Assembly (NCBI GenBank): GCA_016302095.1
Contig: JAEDOE010000026.1
Span: 1-9,614, forward strand
Direction: 5' to 3'
Length of the DNA: 9,614 bases
DNA from: Anaerovibrio sp.
GTDB taxonomy: Bacteria > Bacillota > Negativicutes > Selenomonadales > Selenomonadaceae
The notes below the pieces were generated by a model, which saw only the letters and a list, made by a program, of their open reading frames with translations, searched no databases and had not been told where the DNA came from. The position numbers and the translations under genes are program-made. Position 1 is the first letter of the stretch. Every line of letters starts with the position of its first letter. This document shows, one piece after another, positions 1-5,788 of the stretch.

Positions 1-758
1 TTCTTGCCATTTGGCACCGGCTTCGGCTTGCCGTTCTTGGCATTTATCTTGTCGCCATAGACATTGGTGCCCGGGATGCCCTTGGTATGGGGAATGCGCT
101 CCGCCAGCACCTGCCCCTTCACAGCCCGCAGGAACATATTCAGGTTCTTGTAGTCCGCCCGGTCATGCTCATCCACCACCGGCACGCCCTTTTCACCTAT
201 GTTGTACTTCTTGTCAATGACGGCATCCTTGCCGTTCTGCGGAGGCTCGCCTCTGGCAATCACGGTAGGACGCCTGGTTTCCATGGCTTCCTTGATGGCA
301 TCCGGCATGATGCCGAACTTGACATTCCGGATGGCGATGGCCTCCATAATCATTTCCAATGTCGGCACAGCCTCCCTGGAGCCTATGTCAAAGCGCAAGG
401 TGGCACTGAGCTTGTCCGGCGCCACCTCCACGATGGCCGCACCGTACACCACATGCTCCCTTACTGCCTCGGCAGCTTCCTTATCAAGCACAGCCCCTTC
501 AAACTCCTTCGGCAGCAGAAACTTCCTGCCCAAAAGCACAGGCTCGCCGCTATGCTCCTTCAGCGTGTCAGTCATCAGCTTCAGGTCATAATCCTCCACA
601 CTGAAGTCCTTCAAGACCCGCCGCATATCTGACATTTCAAACATCAGGCCCTTTTCATTCTTGGGATATACGGTCAGAAAGACACCGTCAGAGCAGAACT
701 CAAACAGATACCCTTCCTCATTGCCGCCAACCTTTGCTATTATCTTATGATCATCCAT
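1..758 (-). CDS. fapA: FapA / DUF342 flagellar assembly protein (3' end outside window)
   Basis: The frame read from the ATG at 758-756 stays open to the left edge, giving 252 codons and no stop, so the C-terminal part is missing. The visible protein starts MDDHKIIAKVGGNEEGYLFEF. It ends with a Gly/Pro-rich stretch (GIPGTNVYGDKINAKNGKP) typical of the central DUF342 region. FapA (DUF342) proteins are polymer-forming, beta-rich proteins often found in flagellar or chemotaxis operons; their exact role is poorly defined. The start is supported by a good ribosome binding site, GGAGGG, 6 nt before the ATG. However, the same frame is open further upstream to 866 and reads like protein, so the true N-terminus may lie earlier (see findings). 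It is separated from the sigma gene by 97 bp with no obvious terminator, so it is probably co-transcribed. The family call is moderately sure; it rests on the C-terminal signature and the context. Confidence 0.75.
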   Translation of the reverse strand, partial: MDDHKIIAKVGGNEEGYLFEFCSDGVFLTVYPKNEKGLMFEMSDMRRVLKDFSVEDYDLKLMTDTLKEHSGEPVLLGRKFLLPKEFEGAVLDKEAAEAVREHVVYGAAIVEVAPDKLSATLRFDIGSREAVPTLEMIMEAIAIRNVKFGIMPDAIKEAMETRRPTVIARGEPPQNGKDAVIDKKYNIGEKGVPVVDEHDRADYKNLNMFLRAVKGQVLAERIPHTKGIPGTNVYGDKINAKNGKPKPVPNGK

Positions 759-855
759 GTACAGCCCTCCCTGATGCAGATACGGCGGCTTCCCTGCCAC
801 CCCTGCACCCGTTATCTTTACAATAACTGGACGCTTTTCATCTATTTCAAATATA
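759..855 (-). other. Gap between sigma gene and fapA, with open frame and short upstream ORF
   Basis: This 97-bp gap holds the fapA ribosome binding site (GGAGGG at about 770-765). It also has a stop-free stretch in the fapA frame, encoding residues that include PVIVKITGAGVAGKPPYL just before the annotated ATG. A separate ATG at 841-839 opens a 7-codon ORF (MKSVQLL, stop at 820-818) in another frame. I see no convincing promoter and no hairpin followed by a T-run, so transcription probably runs through. The coding-like character suggests that part or all of this gap belongs to the fapA gene. Confidence 0.5.
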
Positions 856-1605
856 TCAGATGCCGTCTATATTTGCCAGAAAGCCCCTCAGCTTAAACAT
901 CGCCTTGGTATGCAGCTGGCAAATCCGCGCCTCTGATAAATGCATTATCAAGCTGATTTCCTTCATTGTCAACTCATCATAATAATAAAGGGAAACTACT
1001 AGCTTTTCCTTCTCCGTCAACTCATCCAGAGCCTTTGCCAAGGTCTCCCTGGTCTCAATATACTCCGCACTCCTATGTGGGTCCGTATCCACCGCCATGG
1101 CCGCCTCGGACTTCATGTATTCCCCCAGAGGAATAACCGTGGCAGCATTAATCTGCTGCTCAAGGTGGTGAACCTGCTCAATGCTCATTTCCAGCCGCTC
1201 AGCAAGCTCCTCGTCGGTGGCAGACCTGCCCAGCCTGCCCTCCAGCTCCACCACTGCTGACTCATACTTGCGGATCTTCTGTCTCAGGGACACGGAAATC
1301 CAATCCCTGGAGCGCAGCTCATCCTTCATGGCACCGCTGATCCTGATGCCTGCATAGGTCTCAAACTTGTTCCCGCGCTTGATGTCATATCTATCCACAG
1401 CATCCATCAAGCCGAAATAACCGCTGATAATCAGATCATCCCTGTCAACATGAGATGGCAGACTCATAGCCAACCTGCCTGCGATAATATTCACCAGGGG
1501 CAGATAATGCTCCACCAGCCGGTTGCGTATTTCCATGCTGCGGTTTTCGCCATAAAGGCACCAAAGCTCATTTATGTCCTCAGCCGACTCCTTTTCCTTC
1601 TGCAA
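856..1605 (-). CDS. fliA: RNA polymerase sigma-28 family factor (FliA/SigD)
   Basis: This 249-residue sigma-70 family protein is of FliA/SigD/WhiG type and would direct RNA polymerase to late flagellar and chemotaxis promoters. Region 2 is clear: VEHYLPLVNIIAGRLA (31-46), RDDLIISGYFGLMDAVDRYD (55-74) and FETYAGIRISGAMKDELRSRDW (81-102). Region 3 follows (about 105-160). Region 4 with its helix-turn-helix is LTMKEISLIMHLSEARICQLHTKAMFKLR (212-240). Length matches the family. The start is TTG at 1605: the frame is closed by a TGA at 1614-1612, the next ATG (codon 24) would cut into region 2.1, and GGTGAG sits 5 nt upstream. The ATG at 1610-1608 is in another frame. One oddity is that the region after RSRDW reads ISVSLRQK, where most family members have a PRS-type motif. 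The gene follows a small membrane protein gene by 33 bp and precedes fapA. No anti-sigma factor gene (flgM) is in the window. Confidence 0.93.
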   Translation of the reverse strand: MQKEKESAEDINELWCLYGENRSMEIRNRLVEHYLPLVNIIAGRLAMSLPSHVDRDDLIISGYFGLMDAVDRYDIKRGNKFETYAGIRISGAMKDELRSRDWISVSLRQKIRKYESAVVELEGRLGRSATDEELAERLEMSIEQVHHLEQQINAATVIPLGEYMKSEAAMAVDTDPHRSAEYIETRETLAKALDELTEKEKLVVSLYYYDELTMKEISLIMHLSEARICQLHTKAMFKLRGFLANIDGI

Positions 1606-1620
1606 AACATCTCACCACCA
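1606..1620 (-). promoter_or_regulatory. Ribosome binding site for TTG-started sigma gene
   Basis: On the minus strand GGTGGTGAG ends at 1611, leaving 5 nt before the TTG at 1605. This site decides the start, because no ATG or GTG is available in frame between the upstream stop (1614-1612) and codon 24. A TTG start usually lowers initiation, which could keep the sigma factor level modest relative to the che proteins; that is an inference. Confidence 0.6.
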
Positions 1621-1638
1621 TTACATTGCTATCAAGTA

Positions 1639-2055
1639 TCACCCCTGCCCGCCTTCATTGCTACCAACTACACGGCGCAGGGAATCCGCCTGCAAAGGCT
1701 CAAAGCCGTTGCCTGGCTCTGCCGCCCCATCCGCCGCTGCCCCGGGCTGCTCATCCCCGGCAGGCTCAGCCGCACCGGCAGCAGCTTCTGCCAGCTCCTC
1801 ACCGGCAGCCTTCTCCTGCGCTGCAAGCTCAGCCATGGCCGCCTCAGTCTCACCCATGAGATCCCGGCAGCCAAATCTTTCAAACAGAAAAACACCGATA
1901 TATACCAGTACACCGGTGATTAAGAAACTGCACAGGGTGCGCCCTAAAATTACTGAGGCACGCGCCTCACTCATCAGCCCGGCAGCCATGGCTGTAAGAC
2001 CTGCCAAGGCTGCCAATCCCAATGACGCTGCCAACTTATACTTATCAACAACCAT
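1639..2055 (-). CDS. Unrecognised small membrane protein with acidic Ala/Pro-rich tail
   Basis: This 138-residue protein is of no family I can name. Two hydrophobic helices are visible at about residues 8-28 (LAASLGLAALAGLTAMAAGL) and 41-58 (LCSFLITGVLVYIGVFLF), joined by a short loop with Arg32 and Arg39. Basic residues near the N-terminus (Lys5, Lys7) and after helix 2 (Arg60, Arg64) suggest that both ends are cytoplasmic. Residues 66-118 form a low-complexity acidic tail rich in Ala, Glu, Gly and Pro. It is followed by a more ordered-looking end, FEPLQADSLRRVV (118-130). The ATG is one base after the cheD stop, with AAGGAAA about 8 nt upstream, so it is likely translationally coupled to cheD. 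Its place between cheD and the sigma gene suggests a motility-related role. Bacillus SwrB, also a small membrane protein, lies next to sigD, but I see no sequence basis for equating them. Confidence 0.85.
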   Translation of the reverse strand: MVVDKYKLAASLGLAALAGLTAMAAGLMSEARASVILGRTLCSFLITGVLVYIGVFLFERFGCRDLMGETEAAMAELAAQEKAAGEELAEAAAGAAEPAGDEQPGAAADGAAEPGNGFEPLQADSLRRVVGSNEGGQG

Positions 2056-2056
2056 A

Positions 2057-2542
2057 TCAAATTTCCTTATCGCCCTTATCTATAGTCTTAACCTTATAGA
2101 CACCGGTGGACAAGTCTATCTGCACTGTACGGCCATAATTGCCGCCAGTATCCTCACCCACAATAGGAATTGACAGCTTCTTCAATATTTCCTTGGAAGC
2201 TGATGCATTGCGCAGGCCCACACGCATAATATCCGATGCGTTGGCAAAAGCAAACATCTGGGACCCCCCTGCCAACTTTGCCACCAGCCTGGACTTCGCC
2301 GCTCCCATGCGGATGAGTTCATTCAGCATATCCGGAATCCCCGTATCTGCAAACTTCGCCCTGTTCTCATTAGCCCTGGACTGATTGCTGTCCGGCAGCA
2401 TGATATGCAGGAGCCCGCCTATCTTCGTCTGAGGATCATACAGCGAGATGCCGATACAGGAACCCAGACCATAGCTTATTAAGGTATCTGGTGCACGGCC
2501 AACTTTATAATCTGCCATGCCAACCTTGATTAATTCTGGCAT
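2057..2542 (-). CDS. cheD: CheD receptor glutamine deamidase
   Basis: CheD (161 residues) deamidates specific glutamines in chemoreceptors and, in Bacillus-type systems, binds CheC and stimulates its phosphatase activity. The catalytic Cys is Cys29 in the SYGLGSCIGISLYD stretch and the His is His46 in GGLLHIMLPDS. Their 17-residue spacing matches characterised CheD proteins. The third catalytic position, usually Thr six residues before the Cys, is Ser23 here. The C-terminal GGNYGRTVQIDLSTG (133-147) is typical of the family. The length is normal. The gene starts one base after the cheC stop, with GGGAG about 9 nt upstream inside cheC, and ends one base before the next gene. Translational coupling to cheC fits the CheC-CheD complex. 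Confidence 0.97.
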   Translation of the reverse strand: MPELIKVGMADYKVGRAPDTLISYGLGSCIGISLYDPQTKIGGLLHIMLPDSNQSRANENRAKFADTGIPDMLNELIRMGAAKSRLVAKLAGGSQMFAFANASDIMRVGLRNASASKEILKKLSIPIVGEDTGGNYGRTVQIDLSTGVYKVKTIDKGDKEI

Positions 2543-2543
2543 A

Positions 2544-3161
2544 TCACGACACTCCCACTGCTTGCAAAATTATGTCCAAAGAGCCAGGGTCCGGTACCAG
2601 AAAGAAATGTCCCTTGATACCGTCGTCATCTGTCTTGAACTCAGTTTCAATAACTAAGGCATGGTCACCCATCTGACCAAGCTGAACCAACACAACACTG
2701 AGAATAGCACCAGCCATATCCATGGCCAGGGCCGGAATTGATGGCAGCAAGGAAATATTGGTAAAGTTGAACAACGCATTCAGGTAAGCACCTGAAAGGA
2801 TATTTCCTATCTCCATCAATGCGGATTCATCCATAAAATCCAGCTTCTGGGTATCGCCGTGGGTTTTCCCCATCAGCATATCAACCAGATAAAAAGCACT
2901 TTCCTTCGGCAGCAGGAACAAAATATTGCTCGGTGCCTTGCCGTACACCCTCAGGAACACGCCCACCACCATCGTATCAGGGCCGCCCACCATGTCCGGC
3001 ACCTCATCCAACGGAACTATGGACACTCTCGGCACATCCATATCAATGCGGCGGCTTATGATCTGCGACAACGCCGTGGCAGAGTTTCCTGCACCTACAT
3101 TGCCGATCTCCCGCAACGCATCCATCTGCGCCGGAGAAAGGTTTGCAACATCATCTGACAT
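2544..3161 (-). CDS. cheC: CheC-type CheY-P phosphatase
   Basis: CheC (205 residues) dephosphorylates CheY-P and, with CheD, takes part in adaptation. Both copies of the family signature [D/S]-x3-E-x2-N-x22-P are intact. The first is Asp14, Glu18, Asn21 and Pro44 (DALREIGNVGAGN). The second is Ser113, Glu117, Asn120 and Pro143 (SALMEIGNILSGA). Two sites with no extra C-terminal FliN-like domain or N-terminal FliM-like peptide point to CheC rather than FliY or the single-site CheX. The gene lies 37 bp after cheW, and cheD follows with a one-base gap. The start ATG is preceded by purine-rich GGTGGG and AAAGGAA; the second lies very close to the ATG. Confidence 0.97.
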   Translation of the reverse strand: MSDDVANLSPAQMDALREIGNVGAGNSATALSQIISRRIDMDVPRVSIVPLDEVPDMVGGPDTMVVGVFLRVYGKAPSNILFLLPKESAFYLVDMLMGKTHGDTQKLDFMDESALMEIGNILSGAYLNALFNFTNISLLPSIPALAMDMAGAILSVVLVQLGQMGDHALVIETEFKTDDDGIKGHFFLVPDPGSLDIILQAVGVS

Positions 3162-3190
3162 TTCCTTTATCCCACCAATCTATTTCATGA

Positions 3191-3210
3191 GGCGAGGATT
3201 ACTCCTCGCC
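3191..3210 (-). other. Perfect 8-bp hairpin with GTAA loop at the cheW stop codon
   Basis: The minus strand reads GGCGAGGA-GTAA-TCCTCGCC: an uninterrupted 8-bp GC-rich stem closed by a four-base loop that contains the cheW TAA stop. In RNA the loop is GUAA, a GNRA tetraloop, which makes the fold especially stable. No T-run follows, so it is not a standard intrinsic terminator. It could protect the upstream mRNA from 3' decay, mark a processing point, or slow ribosomes between cheW and cheC. The structure is seen directly; the function is inferred. Confidence 0.75.
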
Positions 3211-3666
3211 GCTCAAACCCATAATCTCGCTGATATTCAGCTGAATAATCAGGCGGCCGTCCACCTTGCCGATGCCGGAGATAAACTTGGAGCCGGCATC
3301 GTTGCCAGCAGTAATAGCCCTCGTTGTATCAATATCATCAGCATTGATGGTACGCACCTCTGTCACAGCATCCACCAGCATGCCTACATAAACCTCATCG
3401 TACTGCACAATGACAATACGGGTATTTGCCGTATAAGGAGTATCCTCCAGGCCGAGACGCTTTTTCAGGTCAATTACCGGCAGCACACTGCCACGCAGGT
3501 TGACAACGCCCTTGATAAAATCAGGAGCAAATGGAACTCTGGTAATATCACTGAGGTTCTTTATCTCCTGAACATTCAAAATACTAAAGCCGTATTCCTC
3601 GTTTCTCAGCTTGAAGGCGACTACCTGTACCTCGCCGTCAGCCACTACCTGATCCTCTTTAGCCAT
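3199..3666 (-). CDS. cheW: CheW chemotaxis coupling protein
   Basis: CheW (155 residues) links chemoreceptors to CheA in the membrane-associated signalling array. The protein is a single CheW domain: VQVVAFKLRNEEYGFSILNVQEI (13-35), GVVNLRGSVLPVIDLKKRLG (53-72, with the conserved Arg58 turn), RIVIVQYDEVYVGMLVDAVTEV (83-104) and a C-terminal strand with GRLIIQLNI. The length is typical. The ATG lies 18 bp after the cheA stop with a strong GGGAGG site. An ATG at 3672-3670 is out of frame and stops after four codons. The stop codon is embedded in a hairpin with an 8-bp stem. Confidence 0.98.
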   Translation of the reverse strand: MAKEDQVVADGEVQVVAFKLRNEEYGFSILNVQEIKNLSDITRVPFAPDFIKGVVNLRGSVLPVIDLKKRLGLEDTPYTANTRIVIVQYDEVYVGMLVDAVTEVRTINADDIDTTRAITAGNDAGSKFISGIGKVDGRLIIQLNISEIMGLSGEE

Positions 3667-3684
3667 CTTCCATACCTCCCTTGA

Positions 3685-5769
3685 TTACATCAACGCGCTT
3701 ACATCCAGAATCATTGCCACATGGCCATCACCCAGGATGGTAGCACCAGCCAGCATCTTCAGGCCGGACAGCAGCTTGCCCAGCGTCTTGATAACGATTT
3801 CCTGCTGGCCAATCAGGTTGTCCACCACAATACCAATCTTGTGATCCCCTACATGGACTACTACCACGAAGATATCATCCTCATCAGTAGCCTCCTTGCC
3901 CCTCGGCACGCTCAGTACCTCGTTCAGGCGGGTAATAGGGATAATCTGTCCCCTGATGACGATAACCTCCTTGTTCTGGACGGTCTTGATGTCATCAGGC
4001 GTAATATTGATGGTGCTGTCAATGGAGCCAAGAGGAATAGCATACATCTCATCCTGCACCTTCACCAGCATAGCCTGGATGATAGCCAGGGTGAGAGGCA
4101 GCTTGATCTTGAATACGGAGCCCTCGTCTATCTTGGTCTCCACATCCACATGTCCCCCCAGGGACTCGATCTTGCTGCGCACCACGTCCATGCCTACGCC
4201 GCGGCCTGATACGTCCGTAATCTGCTCCGCAGTGGAGAAGCCCGGCAGGAAGATAAGCCTTACTGCATCAGCATCAGGCAGCGCATCCGCCTCGTCACGG
4301 CTGATCATGCCCTTCTCCACAGCCTTGTTGCGGATCTTGTCAGCATTGATGCCGGAGCCGTCATCGGTAACCATGATGACCACGTTGTTGCCTTCGTGGC
4401 GGGCAATCAGCCCCACCTCGCCGGTACGCGGCTTGCCCTTGGCCTCACGCTCGTCAGGATGCTCTACGCCATGATCCAGGGAGTTTCTCAGAAGGTGCAT
4501 CAAAGGATCGCCGATCTCGTCGATAACGGTACGGTCCAGCTCCGTGTCCTCGCCCTCGATAGTCAGGTTGATATCCTTGTTCAGCTCCTTGGCCAGATCG
4601 CGGACCATGCGAGGGAAGCGGTTGAATACCTGGCTTACAGGCACCATGCGGACCTTCATGACTACGGACTGCAAATCGGTAGTCACCCTGTCCATCTGCT
4701 CCAGCGTCTCTGTCAGCTCCGTCAGGCGGTGAGTCATGCCGATCTGCTCCAGGCGTACCTTGTTGGTAACCAGCTCTCCCACCAGGTTCATCAGGGTGTC
4801 CAGCTTCTCGATATCAACCCGGACGGACTGGCCTGCCACATGAGCCTTCTTGTCATGCTTGGCGTTATTGGCAGATGCCTTTGCTGCCGGCTTGGCGGCA
4901 GGAGCTGCTGCCTTAGGTGCTGCTGCCGGAGCCGCTGCCTGGGCTGCCGGCTTAGGTGCCGCAACAGGTGCCGGTGCCTCCTTAGGAGCTTCCTCCAGGT
5001 TAATCTCCGTTACCTTCACGCCGCAGATCTCGGAGATAGCCGTCACGCCCTCCTCCACCTTCTTGGCATCCGCATCCGTTACCAGGCACACATCAAAGCT
5101 GTGGTCGAATTTCTCCTGCTCCAGGTCCTGGGCAGGCGGAATAGATTTGATGACATCACCCAGCTCATCCAGCACATTCATGACCATGTAGGAGCGGGCA
5201 GACTTCAAAAGGCAGGTATCAGCAATCTCCACATGCACCCAGTAAGGAATCAGGCCGCTGTTCTTTGCCTCCTTGATGACCAGCATATCGGTGTCATTCA
5301 GCTCGCAGCCCTCAGGCATGCCGGAAGCTGCCGCAGGTGCCGCTGCTGCCCCGCCGGAGGCTTCAGGCCCTTCCTGCTGGACGCTCTCCCCCTTGGCGAT
5401 GGCATTCACCATGCGCACCAGGTCAGACACATCCACCAGATCCTCGGACTCGCCGTTGCCGATGTTCTCCACCATCTCCTGCAAGGAGTCAACGCACTTG
5501 AAGATAACATCTATAATCTCAGAGCTTACCTTCAGCTGTTCCTTCCTGAGCATATCCAGCAGGTTCTCCATATCATGGGTAAGCTCGGCAGTCTTGGTGT
5601 AGCCCATGGTCGCTGACATGCCCTTCAAGGTATGAGCATTACGGAAAATCTCATTGAGCACAGATAAATCCTCAGGATCATTTTCCAGACTCAGCAGGCC
5701 ATCATTCAGAGACTGCAAATGTTCCCGTGACTCATCCAAAAACATTTCCATGTACTGATTTGTTTCCAT
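3685..5769 (-). CDS. cheA: CheA chemotaxis histidine kinase
   Basis: CheA (694 residues) autophosphorylates in response to receptor signals and passes phosphate to CheY and CheB. All five domains are present. P1 (about 1-130) carries the phospho-accepting His46 in NAHTLKGMSATMGY. P2 (about 155-257) is the response-regulator docking domain. An Ala/Pro/Lys-rich linker (about 258-310) leads to the P3 dimerisation helices (about 314-400). P4 is the ATPase domain, with N-box HLLRNSLDHG (425-434; Asn429, Asp432, His433), G1 DDGSG (469-473) and G2 GRGVGM (522-527). P5 (about 560-694) is the CheW-like domain that binds CheW and receptors. A second Ala/Gly-rich linker separates P1 from P2 (about 136-150). 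No key residue is missing. AGGGGG lies about 8 nt before the ATG, and cheB ends 19 bp upstream. Confidence 0.98.
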   Translation of the reverse strand: METNQYMEMFLDESREHLQSLNDGLLSLENDPEDLSVLNEIFRNAHTLKGMSATMGYTKTAELTHDMENLLDMLRKEQLKVSSEIIDVIFKCVDSLQEMVENIGNGESEDLVDVSDLVRMVNAIAKGESVQQEGPEASGGAAAAPAAASGMPEGCELNDTDMLVIKEAKNSGLIPYWVHVEIADTCLLKSARSYMVMNVLDELGDVIKSIPPAQDLEQEKFDHSFDVCLVTDADAKKVEEGVTAISEICGVKVTEINLEEAPKEAPAPVAAPKPAAQAAAPAAAPKAAAPAAKPAAKASANNAKHDKKAHVAGQSVRVDIEKLDTLMNLVGELVTNKVRLEQIGMTHRLTELTETLEQMDRVTTDLQSVVMKVRMVPVSQVFNRFPRMVRDLAKELNKDINLTIEGEDTELDRTVIDEIGDPLMHLLRNSLDHGVEHPDEREAKGKPRTGEVGLIARHEGNNVVIMVTDDGSGINADKIRNKAVEKGMISRDEADALPDADAVRLIFLPGFSTAEQITDVSGRGVGMDVVRSKIESLGGHVDVETKIDEGSVFKIKLPLTLAIIQAMLVKVQDEMYAIPLGSIDSTINITPDDIKTVQNKEVIVIRGQIIPITRLNEVLSVPRGKEATDEDDIFVVVVHVGDHKIGIVVDNLIGQQEIVIKTLGKLLSGLKMLAGATILGDGHVAMILDVSALM

Positions 5770-5788
5770 TTCTATTCCCCCTGATTGA

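Noticed and set aside
12..31. TGGCAC followed by TTGC as a sigma-54 promoter
   Set aside because: The spacing is about 10 bp instead of the 4-5 required. It lies on the plus strand inside fapA with no gene positioned to use it.
87..632. Plus-strand open frame over the fapA fragment
   Set aside because: The opposite strand has an uninterrupted DUF342-like frame with a good start site; the plus-strand translation is His/Arg/Leu-rich and shows no family features.
2061..2080. GGCGATAA on the minus strand near the cheD end, resembling a sigma-28 -10 box
   Set aside because: It matches 7 of 8 bases, but no TAAA-like box lies 14-16 bp upstream and it sits within the cheD coding sequence.
4850..5000. 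GC-rich repetitive stretch in cheA as a mobile or structural repeat
   Set aside because: It encodes the Ala/Pro/Lys-rich linker between CheA P2 and P3; the repetition follows from low-complexity coding, with no exact repeat unit or target duplication.
4396..5616. Long open frame of about 406 codons on the plus strand opposite cheA
   Set aside because: It is fully antisense to a complete, well-conserved CheA. Its translation is rich in Leu, His and Arg without any domain pattern, as expected from the codon bias of the opposite strand.
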